NCBI RefSeq assembly: GCF_001428045.1
Contig: NZ_LMSD01000015.1
Coordinates: 1-64,000 of the forward strand
Direction: 5' to 3'
DNA: 64,000 bases
Source: Paenibacillus sp. Soil750
GTDB lineage: Bacteria; Bacillota; Bacilli; Paenibacillales; NBRC-103111
A program made the position numbers and the translations under genes. Shown here one piece after another: positions 1 to 7,884 of this stretch (its first letter is position 1; each line of letters starts with the position of its first letter). Under the pieces are notes generated by a model. The model was not told where the DNA came from. It made no database searches and saw only the letters and a program-made list of their open reading frames with translations.

Positions 1-3
1 ATT

Positions 4-42
4 AAAAAAGATGACTCCTGATGAATTCAGAAGTCACCTTTT
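4..42. terminator. Possible bidirectional intrinsic terminator
   Basis: A hairpin pairs TGACT (12-16) with AGTCA (32-36) and CTGA (18-21) with TCAG (27-30), with one C/A mismatch. It is flanked by six A residues on the left (a U tract on the minus transcript) and CCTTTT on the right. It probably ends a gene lying outside the window. A perfect palindrome GGCCTAATTAGGCC follows at 46-59. Confidence 0.45.
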
Positions 43-113
43 AGCGGCCTAATTAGGCCATGGGGTCTTTCTTTTAAAACGTCCACAATTAGGGTCACAG
101 TTCAGACACTTGT

Positions 114-1310
114 ATGTATGCAGGCATGAATAAAGAAGGCGCCAATGAAAATCAAACGGGTTGGCTTGATTATGCTTCCATCCATGAAGCGGCAAATGAT
201 GGGGCTATTAATTTGAAACAAGACATTCGCCTAGTGGGCGAGATGCCGAAAGTTGGTGTTAAACGTTTTTTTGAACTTGTGGACGAGGGGAAAGTAGATC
301 CTACTTCAATTGATTGGATGGTCTGTCACTACTCTTCCCATTATTTTCGTGATGAAATTTTCCGTCTTATGCAGCTTGGCGGTATGACCATTCCAGCAGA
401 CAAATGGTTTACAAACCTATATACGAAAGGGAACACAGGAGCCGCCTCTATCTATATTATGCTGGAGGAACTGCTCAACGAAGGGCATCTGAAACCAGGC
501 GAAAAAGTGCTGTGCATGGTTCCGGAGAGCGGAAGATTTCAGACTTCGTATATGCTATTAACTGTAGTCGGCACAGGCAACATGACAGCAACTGAATACA
601 TGGAGCGGCAGCCAGAAGCACCACATTTGGATTTTGATAATGCCAATTTGGTACAGTCTCATTTAGTACGGCAGTTAGTCAACGTTTGGATTGATTTTGA
701 ACAAAAACTTGCTCACGTTCCCATTATTCATAAACTGTACAGGGGCAAATTTACGCTGGAGGATTACATGCTGCTCATGGAAAACATTCGTCAGCAGGTA
801 ATCGACGGGTCACAGTGGATTGCACGCGCAGCTTCTTACATCTCGATTGAGAACATCGATCTGCGTTCCATGTTTATTGCCCATGCCCGCGACGAGCATC
901 GCGACTTTCAAATATTGGAACGCAATTACGTGGCCGTTGGAGGAAATCTTGTGGATATTCAATCCGGTGAGAAAAATATCGGCAGCGAAGCACTGTCAGC
1001 CTACCTATTTCAGCGGGCAAGCCGAGAAAATCCTGTGGATCTGATGGGTGCGATGTGGATTATTGAAGGTTTGGGATGTCGCATGGCGAGGTACTGGGGA
1101 GAGGCAATTCGTGACCAACTCGGCTTAAACGACGATCAAGTATCATTTTTACTTTATCATAGCGACTCAGATGAAAAACATTTCGAGCGTCTAGAAGCCG
1201 GGATTCAACATCCGATGCTTACGATGGAAATTGCCGAACGGATTATAAAAACCGCTAAAACGACAGCACGGTTGTATTTATTACAATTAGAGGAGCTGGG
1301 GAACATATGA
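114..1310 (+). pseudogene. 5'-truncated ketoacyl synthase III / haem-oxygenase-like diiron fusion
   Basis: The 398-residue frame begins inside a beta-ketoacyl-ACP synthase III fold. It keeps the C-terminal half, with a His-containing segment DWMVCHYSSH (His72) and GNTGAAS (Asn107), which match the FabH catalytic His and Asn. The N-terminal half that should carry the catalytic Cys is absent. Residues about 180-395 form a TenA/haem-oxygenase-like helical domain with His257/Glu261/His262, Glu318 and an HxxxDxxH motif (His349, Asp353, His356), as in diiron oxidases such as UndA and SznF. An in-frame stop lies at 90-92, no ribosome binding site precedes the ATG at 114, and nothing KAS-like is readable in bases 1-113, so the 5' half has been lost. 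The stop codon overlaps the next gene by 4 bases. The domain calls are from motif recognition; the function of the intact fusion is unknown to me. Confidence 0.65.
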
Positions 1311-2182
1311 GCAAGGCCGATTATTTTAATAACATGACGCATGATAAGCAAGATCCTAATCCATTCCTTGCTATCTACCTTGATCAAAGCATTCCATTTA
1401 ACGAAGAAGCGAAAGCCTCCTATTTGAAGGACTGCTCTAGTAAATCTAGGCAATTTTTGCTTCCTGTATTGAGGCCGCTCTCTCGGTTGCTGATCATACT
1501 TTTCCAACTGTACAAAATCATTTTCCCAAAAGCTTTTACTTCATCTAAAATGCTGCATCGTTTCTTGTATTGGGGCATGAAAACGTTCGTGAGTCCAGAC
1601 GCCAATTATATGATTCTTCGGCATTTTTATTTGGGATCTGAAATACTGCAATTTATCCGCGATAACATTCCGGGTGTCCATATAGAGATGAATCCGCTGA
1701 AACCGACAAATCTTGAACCGGTTAAAGACGATTTGTTTCTCATTCATGACCTCAATTTATACAATTTTGTAATCCATTTAAATAAACAATTACGAGAGAA
1801 AAACATTGAGGTGGCGAAGCAGGAACGACTTAATTTTGATGCTATTACTTCAAGTCGCATCCCTATAGAACTGATGCCCCATCGACGGACCAATTTTCTC
1901 GATCTCATGACAGCTATTGAATGCTTTACGCCTGTCTACCAGTTTTTTCTGACAGATAACGATTTTTGGCGAGCAACGAATTCCTTACAACTCGATGAGA
2001 CAATTGGGATTCTAGCTTCTAAAGTGATCGGTAGTAATGACAGGCTCGCTTTGATAAACAATAAGCACCCAATGGTCCCGCTTTCTACGCTTCGAGCCGG
2101 CTTTCGATTAGTACTTCATGGACTTGCTACAGAACAACTCCATGCCTTACTCGTGGAGTTAAAACATAAACAGGCTGCTTAA
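1307..2182 (+). CDS. Unrecognised protein translationally coupled to the KAS/diiron fusion
   Basis: This is a 291-residue protein whose ATG overlaps the preceding stop (ATGA), so the two genes were an operon pair. I do not recognise a family. There is no signal peptide. One hydrophobic stretch near residues 49-75 (LLPVLRPLSRLLIILFQLYK) could contact the membrane. The rest is mixed alpha/beta with several conserved-looking polar motifs (PHRRTNFLDL near residue 194). Its stop codon TAA sits in the loop of the terminator hairpin that follows. Pairing with a KAS-III/oxidase fusion suggests a role in fatty-acid-derived metabolite synthesis, but this is inference from context only. Confidence 0.6.
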   Translation: MSKADYFNNMTHDKQDPNPFLAIYLDQSIPFNEEAKASYLKDCSSKSRQFLLPVLRPLSRLLIILFQLYKIIFPKAFTSSKMLHRFLYWGMKTFVSPDANYMILRHFYLGSEILQFIRDNIPGVHIEMNPLKPTNLEPVKDDLFLIHDLNLYNFVIHLNKQLREKNIEVAKQERLNFDAITSSRIPIELMPHRRTNFLDLMTAIECFTPVYQFFLTDNDFWRATNSLQLDETIGILASKVIGSNDRLALINNKHPMVPLSTLRAGFRLVLHGLATEQLHALLVELKHKQAA

Positions 2183-2200
2183 TCAGCAGCCTGTTTGTTA
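2169..2200. terminator. Shared intrinsic terminator between convergent genes
   Basis: A perfect 11-bp stem AACAGGCTGCT (2169-2179) / AGCAGCCTGTT (2185-2195) with loop TAATC is followed by TTTGTTATT. The stop codon of the plus-strand gene lies in the loop. It stands between convergent genes and can serve both. Confidence 0.85.
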
Positions 2201-2210
2201 TTCATTTAAC

Positions 2211-5200
2211 TTACTGTACTTTGTCCAACAGTCGGTAAATCACAACCGCCGCCTGGGCTCTAGAAGCATTATCCGCAGGAGCGAATTGTCCCCCTGTTGT
2301 TCCGCTGAGTAGACCTAAGGCAGAAGCGATTCGGACGTAGGATCTAGCCCATGTACTAATCGTGCCTTCGTCGGCATATTTGACCTCTTGTGTGGTGACG
2401 ATATCTGCAAGCTTTTTACCTGTTGCATGTAAATAGGCATTGACCATGGTGAGAGCCATTTGTTCCCGTGTGATAGGCGCATCCGGAACAAATGTTTGCT
2501 CGCTCATGCCGCTGATAATACCTGCAGAATAGGCTGCATAGACGGAATTCCGATACCAAGCATCCGCAGATACATCCTGGAATATGTCTGTTTGGCTACC
2601 ATCTTGTAATTTTAACGCTTTAGCGATAATGGTGACGAATTGTGCTCTTGTCAAAGTGGAATCAGGTTGGAAGGAATCTTGATCGATACCATCGATAATC
2701 CCTTTGCCAGCCAAGTTTTCAATTTCTTTTTGTGCCCAATGATCCTTAATGTCCTTAAGGATTGTCTCGTTTTGCTTCTCGAGAACAGCATATTTGGAGA
2801 AATGGGCAAGTGAAGCCGTCATGGTGCCATCTGAATTAAGAGTGCCGGCGATTGGTGTCCAAGCACCTTGTGCTTCATCATAGAAATAAACGCTTAGTTT
2901 ATGAACATCTTTTACCTTTTTGGCATCAAAAGGAATCGTAACTTTCACAGGTGAAGCGAATGAATTGATTTTCGCCCCATCCTCGGTTACAGAGAAATCA
3001 TAAGTAGCGGATGCTGACGTGAAATTCGGGATGGATGTGTTGGTTTTGCTTGATGTAAATAGGATTTTGCCAGTTGAAGGCTTGATCGGCCAAGCATTTG
3101 GCGGAATCTGCATGTTGATATCATTAGCCGCGATAACGATCGGTCTGTTCATTTGCGAAGCTTTTTGAACAATATCAGCATCCATCTCGACGGAGAGGAT
3201 ATCCACGTTTTCCTTCGTTTTGGCATCCAGGGTTAAGTCGGACAAAGCTTTATTTAACAATATTAATAAATCAACGTGTGCTGGTTTAAACTCATACGCC
3301 ATTTTCCCATCGGCATTGAGGAAGGGAGGTTGTTGTGAGCTGCCGCCACCGCCGCCGCCCCCGCCACCGCCCCCGCCGCCTGCAGGAGTAATCGTGTACA
3401 GATAATACGCATCATTACTGAATACATTATTATGTTTAGTGGCAACAGTTAAGGAAGTATTTTCACTAAGCTTGAGCTCTCCACCTGTTATAGGGAACGT
3501 TGATATGAATGCAGCCTTATTCTTTTGCTCGATCTTATAATATATCACTCCAGATGAATAAGGAGAAGTGATTGTAACCGTTTGAGTTCCTTTGTAATCG
3601 CCAGACTGTAAGCTAACTTGAGGTGCGTTAGGTGGACTGTAGAAGGAAATCAGGTTTGAACGATGGTAGGTTACACCGCCTGTTGGGAGTGGCTCTTCCC
3701 ATGTCCCGAAAATATAAAAGTCATGGACAGGATCGTTATTTGCCATCGTAGCTGTTAGTCTTTTTTGACCTGTTTGAAGGTGATCCCAAGCAGGTGCAAC
3801 AAAGTCATAAGTTGTATCTTTCTCTCTGTCATCTGTCGTTGCATTAAAAGCTCTCGCTTCAAGGTACACCGAATAGGTGACATTGACGACGCTATTCTGA
3901 ACATTGAACAATTTAAAGTCATAATTGACTGTAGGATTGGTCGGGAAATTCGCAGCTGGAGGAACCGACGTGATTTTCAGCCTAGGCACTTCAAACGCGC
4001 GAATGCCATTAATGAGACCATTACCATAAGCCATCGTTTGCGAAACATAGTTATATGGATAGTGGATGGATGATTCATAGATATTCGCCTGCAACGATTG
4101 TAGAGCGGTTGGCTGTGCTGTCGTCTGAAGAATGAGACGAATGTCTTCTGCCTCCAGATTATGATTAGCTGCTTTCAGTAAAGCAGCAAGTCCTGTAACA
4201 AAAGGTGTAGCCATGGATGTTCCTGACTTATAATCATAGCTGCCGCCAATAATTGTGCTATAAATATTAACGCCTGGTGCGACGACATCTATTTTGCCTA
4301 TATTAGAGAAATCTGCAATCGCAAAGCTTAGATCAGTAAGTTGGGCTACAGCACCAACACTTATCACTTCTTCATAGGCTGCTGGGTAGCTAGTAAAATA
4401 GGCAGTACGGTGGGTATCTGTAGTATCCCAAGGTTGCGTAGAGTATTGCCCTATTTCGTCTTTCTTCCAATTGTTACTGTCGTTACCAGCGGCTGAAACA
4501 ATTACAGTACCTTGATCATGGATTGTTTTAATTATGTCATGCAAAGCTTTACTGTTTCCATAACTGCCCAGACTCATATTGATTACATCAACTGGATGGG
4601 TCTGCAAGTATTGGAAAGCTTGGTACAAATAGCTCGTATCCCCACCACCACTGCTATCAAGAACTTTAAGTGGCATGATTCGGACGCCATGAGCGACACC
4701 TACATCGGCGCCGCCATAAGCTTGCGCTGCAATAATCCCTGAAACGTGTGTGCCGTGACCATTATCGTCTTGTGCATGGGTATCACTATTTACAAAGTCG
4801 TAACCTTGGATAATAGCACTTTGTAGAGCTGGATGTGTCATATCAATACCAGTATCTATCACGGCTACTTTGACAGTCTGATTCTGAGAGAAGTTGGAGT
4901 AGGTACCCATTTGATCAATGTGTGACGCAAGCTTCCCCCAAGTCCGCTTATATGCCTCCGTTCCAGAATAGACTGATTGTGAGACAGTGGGTGATACATC
5001 CGTTGAAATCAGATGCACCTTATAAACCGGCTCCGCATATTCCACATTCGGATCCTCTTGAAGTTCAGCGAGCTTATCCGAGACGGATTGCTCGTCGTTG
5101 AAGTTAACCGTTGTCCATGAAGAAGCTGAGCGTGCGGACAAGGCCTGTATGCCGTTAGCAGCAGGTTGTTGCTTGTATTTCACGAGCACCTTCCCAGGAA

Positions 5201-5348
5201 CGATGTCGTTCTCATTGAAGGAAGGCGTAGTGGATGTGCTGTTTAGTTCATTTGGTTCTTGAGCATAGCCGAGTGTTCCAAGTGAAAGATTGAAGACCGT
5301 AAAGAGCGAGACGAGTACAAGAAGTAACTTTCGTTTATGCAGAACCAT
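2211..5348 (-). CDS. S-layer-anchored subtilisin-like serine protease (S8 family)
   Basis: This 1045-residue secreted protease starts at an ATG with AGGGGGAAG upstream. A Sec signal peptide occupies residues 1-29 (hydrophobic core LLLVLVSLFTVFNLSLGTLG, then YAQ). An inhibitor-type propeptide follows (about 48-112). The S8 catalytic domain spans about 155-440 with Asp165 (VAVIDTGID), His198 (NGHGTH), oxyanion Asn289 (AAGND) and Ser378 (GTSMATP). Beta-rich accessory regions come next, including a chitobiase-like C-terminal repeat (GVIYYKI). A run of 13 glycines then leads to another beta domain and three SLH repeats in the last about 170 residues (KDIKDHWAQKEIENL, QDVSADAWYRNSVYAA and a third), which bind pyruvylated secondary wall polymer. 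It should therefore act on the cell surface. All catalytic residues are present; the natural substrate is unknown. Confidence 0.93.
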   Translation of the reverse strand: MVLHKRKLLLVLVSLFTVFNLSLGTLGYAQEPNELNSTSTTPSFNENDIVPGKVLVKYKQQPAANGIQALSARSASSWTTVNFNDEQSVSDKLAELQEDPNVEYAEPVYKVHLISTDVSPTVSQSVYSGTEAYKRTWGKLASHIDQMGTYSNFSQNQTVKVAVIDTGIDMTHPALQSAIIQGYDFVNSDTHAQDDNGHGTHVSGIIAAQAYGGADVGVAHGVRIMPLKVLDSSGGGDTSYLYQAFQYLQTHPVDVINMSLGSYGNSKALHDIIKTIHDQGTVIVSAAGNDSNNWKKDEIGQYSTQPWDTTDTHRTAYFTSYPAAYEEVISVGAVAQLTDLSFAIADFSNIGKIDVVAPGVNIYSTIIGGSYDYKSGTSMATPFVTGLAALLKAANHNLEAEDIRLILQTTAQPTALQSLQANIYESSIHYPYNYVSQTMAYGNGLINGIRAFEVPRLKITSVPPAANFPTNPTVNYDFKLFNVQNSVVNVTYSVYLEARAFNATTDDREKDTTYDFVAPAWDHLQTGQKRLTATMANNDPVHDFYIFGTWEEPLPTGGVTYHRSNLISFYSPPNAPQVSLQSGDYKGTQTVTITSPYSSGVIYYKIEQKNKAAFISTFPITGGELKLSENTSLTVATKHNNVFSNDAYYLYTITPAGGGGGGGGGGGGGSSQQPPFLNADGKMAYEFKPAHVDLLILLNKALSDLTLDAKTKENVDILSVEMDADIVQKASQMNRPIVIAANDINMQIPPNAWPIKPSTGKILFTSSKTNTSIPNFTSASATYDFSVTEDGAKINSFASPVKVTIPFDAKKVKDVHKLSVYFYDEAQGAWTPIAGTLNSDGTMTASLAHFSKYAVLEKQNETILKDIKDHWAQKEIENLAGKGIIDGIDQDSFQPDSTLTRAQFVTIIAKALKLQDGSQTDIFQDVSADAWYRNSVYAAYSAGIISGMSEQTFVPDAPITREQMALTMVNAYLHATGKKLADIVTTQEVKYADEGTISTWARSYVRIASALGLLSGTTGGQFAPADNASRAQAAVVIYRLLDKVQ

Positions 5349-5449
5349 AACTTCCCCCTAATAAATGTAATATGAATACGAAATAAAAGATCCATTTCAT
5401 ATTTTACATGTAGAGAGCGTGGGGTTTTGTCGGAATTTGTCGACGAGTT

Positions 5450-6850
5450 CTAAATATTCGATAAAATACTTGGTTGAGTCGCGGTTACTCGACGTTTCTG
5501 TCTTCCGAACGAAACATAATACAAACCGAGTATGATAAGCTGTGAACCGACCAACACAGCATAGATATTACTAAAAATAATGCCAGATCCGTGGCTGAAA
5601 AGTGGATTCCAGCTAGTCATCGAAGCCGAACCTAGATCGACGGCCTTACTATATAGACCGATGGCGATACCCTGCCCAATGAAATTGGCCATCGACAACA
5701 TGCCCATCCCCACGCCGACCTGATCCGCCGGAAGTGTTCGGGAAACGGAATTATTCACTGCTATGACGATGAAGGACTGACCCACATTGCCAAGAACCAG
5801 GAAAACGGCAATAAGCAGCGGTGAGCTGCCAGTAAATGTGGCAAGCAGAAGGAAGCAGGCTAACAATAAGCTGGAAGCAATGTAAGCAACGTACGAGTTG
5901 CCTTTGGCATCGGCGAGCTTGCCACCTCTGCGGCCAAATAGGGCAGACGCAGCAGCGGCAGGAACCAAGGCAAAGCCAATCCACACGGAAGGAAGCTGTT
6001 GAACATCCGTTAACAGCAAGGGACTAAGTACATAGAGCGAGCAGCAGCTTCCGCTAATGAGGAACGAGAGGGTAAGCCCGAGCGTGTATTTCCGATTTTG
6101 AAATAGCTTCGGTGCAATAAATGGCTCACCCGCGGTGCGAATACGCACCATGAATAATCCAAGAACGAACATTGCGCCGAGTAAAAGCAAGAAGCCGTTC
6201 GTCACGCTGAGCAGCAGTAAAGCAATGGTGATGCCTAGTAAACCGCCGCCAATCCAGTCGAACTTGCTTGAACTTACGGGCTGTTCATTGCCTAGGTATT
6301 TGCGGTAAAAGGGAAGAGCGACCAGCACAACGAGAGATACAGCGAACAACCAACGCCAGTGTAGTGTGCTTATAATGAGAGCTGCAATCACAGGCCCAAG
6401 TGCATTACCAAAAGCTAAACCAACAGCTGTCATGCCAAGGGCTGCTCCTCTTCGCTCGGGAGCGAAGTAACGTAAAGGGATAATCATAGCAATCGCTGGA
6501 ATGACGGCTGCACCAGCGGCTTGTAAGCATCGGCCGACTAGCGCCATGCCAAATGTATGCGAAGTCAGACCGATCAAGGAGCCTAGCGCAAACAAAAGAA
6601 GACCGAATGTGACTAAATCTTTTAATCTGTAGCGATCAGCGAGCTTTCCATATGTGACAGCGCCAATGGCGTAAATCATGATATAAGCAGAAGATAGCCA
6701 GCTCACTTGGGCTATTGTGAGCGCAAATTCTTTACTGATTTTTGGGAGGGCTATGTTAAACATAACGCCGCTCATCATGGATAAGGTCATGGTGAACATG
6801 AGCACACGCATTAATTTGTCAGCGGTTTGCAGTGGTGCTTTGGTTGCCAT
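5450..6850 (-). CDS. MFS multidrug/tetracycline-type efflux transporter
   Basis: This 466-residue integral membrane protein looks like a 14-helix DHA2 drug:H+ antiporter. The MFS motif A region YGKLADRYRLKDL follows helix 2, and AFGNALGP resembles the antiporter motif C of helix 5. Overall it resembles Tet(L)/Tet(K)-type exporters, but the substrate cannot be read from sequence. The ATG is preceded by AAAGGAAG. An 18-bp palindrome at 6879-6896, 29 bases upstream of the start, matches one at the tetR promoter, so repression by the neighbouring TetR protein is likely. Confidence 0.88.
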   Translation of the reverse strand: MATKAPLQTADKLMRVLMFTMTLSMMSGVMFNIALPKISKEFALTIAQVSWLSSAYIMIYAIGAVTYGKLADRYRLKDLVTFGLLLFALGSLIGLTSHTFGMALVGRCLQAAGAAVIPAIAMIIPLRYFAPERRGAALGMTAVGLAFGNALGPVIAALIISTLHWRWLFAVSLVVLVALPFYRKYLGNEQPVSSSKFDWIGGGLLGITIALLLLSVTNGFLLLLGAMFVLGLFMVRIRTAGEPFIAPKLFQNRKYTLGLTLSFLISGSCCSLYVLSPLLLTDVQQLPSVWIGFALVPAAAASALFGRRGGKLADAKGNSYVAYIASSLLLACFLLLATFTGSSPLLIAVFLVLGNVGQSFIVIAVNNSVSRTLPADQVGVGMGMLSMANFIGQGIAIGLYSKAVDLGSASMTSWNPLFSHGSGIIFSNIYAVLVGSQLIILGLYYVSFGRQKRRVTATQPSILSNI

Positions 6851-6878
6851 AAGAGGGCACTTCCTTTCAAAAAAAGAC

Positions 6879-6896
6879 TGTCAGTACTTACTGTCA
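6879..6896. promoter_or_regulatory. TetR operator at the MFS promoter
   Basis: TGTCAGTACTTACTGTCA is an imperfect palindrome that differs at only two positions from the palindrome upstream of tetR (7535-7552). Its length is typical of TetR-family operators, and it lies just upstream of the MFS start. Seen directly; the role is inferred. Confidence 0.75.
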
Positions 6897-6913
6897 TGCG
6901 AGTGAGAAAAAAA

Positions 6914-7513
6914 CTAGGGCCGTAAAGCCCTAGCAAATAACTGGATACTCTCTTGCACGAAGGGTGCTAAAGTAATGCCTGGATAGCTTTTTTGAGCATC
7001 AAGATCATTCATGAAAGCTCCAAAATGCATCATAATGAAGGTAAAGGCATGCAACTCAGGATTCGTTGTGACGATTTTCCCTTTTTCGGACATTTCAATG
7101 AAATAGTTCGTCAAGATCTCGAGCAGCTGTTGAGGATGCTTCTGGGTACGAGCGCGAAAGCCGGGTAATTGACCCTCATCTTCTTTGAGGGAGATCTGAA
7201 TCATTTTCCGATTCCTATTCATAATCTCATGGTAGGTCGTGCAAACGAGAAGAAGATCCCTCTCCAAATCCCAGACGAGCTTCTCTGCAAACAGTTTCTT
7301 CATCTCTTCCGCATAATGATAGCGGTCGAAGGCAGCCTCTAGAAGCTTCTGTTTCGTGCCAAAATGGCGAAATAAGGTCTTCTCACTAAGGCCAGCTGCG
7401 GTGGCAATTTCCAGCGTCGTTACGCCGTTATAGCCTTTTTCTGCGATTAAATGGAGCGCGGCTAATAGAAGTTTATCGCTACTACCCAGCTTGCTGTTAC
7501 TGCTGTCGTTCAT
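6914..7513 (-). CDS. TetR-family transcriptional repressor
   Basis: This is a 199-residue regulator. An N-terminal helix-turn-helix spans about residues 12-55 (ALHLIAEKGYNGVTTLEIAT, then AAGLSEKTLFRHFGTKQKLL) and is followed by a helical ligand-binding domain. I chose the ATG at 7513, with GGAAGAGGG seven bases upstream, over a TTG 21 bases earlier that overlaps that Shine-Dalgarno sequence. The gene is upstream of and co-oriented with the MFS exporter. Matching palindromic operators sit before both genes, which indicates autoregulation and drug-responsive control of the exporter. Confidence 0.9.
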   Translation of the reverse strand: MNDSSNSKLGSSDKLLLAALHLIAEKGYNGVTTLEIATAAGLSEKTLFRHFGTKQKLLEAAFDRYHYAEEMKKLFAEKLVWDLERDLLLVCTTYHEIMNRNRKMIQISLKEDEGQLPGFRARTQKHPQQLLEILTNYFIEMSEKGKIVTTNPELHAFTFIMMHFGAFMNDLDAQKSYPGITLAPFVQESIQLFARALRP

Positions 7514-7534
7514 GGTATCCCTCTTCCGAAACAA

Positions 7535-7552
7535 TGTCAGTACTCACTGACA
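7535..7552. promoter_or_regulatory. TetR operator at its own promoter
   Basis: TGTCAGTACTCACTGACA has perfect 7-bp arms (TGTCAGT/ACTGACA) around a 4-base centre. It ends 22 bases upstream of the tetR ATG and matches the site before the MFS gene. Confidence 0.78.
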
Positions 7553-7691
7553 TTTATGATAAATGGGGTAGAGGTTAAAGTCAATGACGATTTTAGATTA
7601 GACTTACTAACAGGTAGCCGGTGAAAATGAGAATGCTCCAAATTGGATATGAAGGATGCTAATGTGTTAAAAAAAGTGCATCGAATCAGTA

Positions 7692-7727
7692 GAGAAGCCT
7701 GTAACAACGGGGTTCTCCTTTTTTTGT
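7692..7727 (+). terminator. Orphan terminator-like hairpin upstream of the lyase promoter
   Basis: GAGAA (7692-7696) pairs with TTCTC (7713-7717) and CC with GG inside the stem across a mismatch, followed by CTTTTTTTG. No plus-strand gene precedes it, and it matches the functional terminator at 14322-14356. It is probably a relic of the duplicated segment. Confidence 0.5.
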
Positions 7728-7750
7728 CTCCGACTATTTACGCAGCAATA

Positions 7751-7788
7751 ATTGGTCATTGTCACGGAAGAAGCGGTCAGGTACGATC
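7751..7788 (+). promoter_or_regulatory. Promoter of the PL8 lyase with shared upstream activator motif
   Basis: A sigma-A-like promoter reads TTGTCA (7759-7764), 17 bases, TACGAT (7782-7787). ATTGGTCA (7751-7758) abuts the -35 box. The same arrangement precedes the ABC importer (14383-14421), so one activator may serve both. The leader to the lyase start is about 90 bases. Confidence 0.65.
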
Positions 7789-7884
7789 GGATATGTGCAA
7801 GGCCAAAGACTTAACATACTTAAGGAAAAGAAATTTTGTTCCATAGTCTTGATGATCGATAGATGAGATCGGGAGGATGAATTG

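Larger units (their letters stand above)
7624..7788 (+). repeat. Diverged copy of the 14256-14421 regulator-tail/promoter segment
   Basis: This stretch is colinear with 14256-14421. AAAATGAGAATGC (7624) matches AAAATTAGAATGC (14256, which spans the stop of the AraC gene). A GAGAA...ACGGGGTT hairpin plus T7GTC matches the terminator at 14322. ATTGGTCATTGT (7751) and TCAGGTACGATC (7777) recur at 14383 and 14410. From the first block to ATTGG is 127 bases in both copies. The rest of the gap between tetR and the lyase gene (7514-7884) holds the tetR operator and no convincing gene. Confidence 0.75.

Noticed and set aside
7643-7846. 67-codon plus-strand frame before the lyase
   Set aside because: It runs through the hairpin and promoter motifs of the duplicated segment, has no ribosome binding site and no recognisable protein features.
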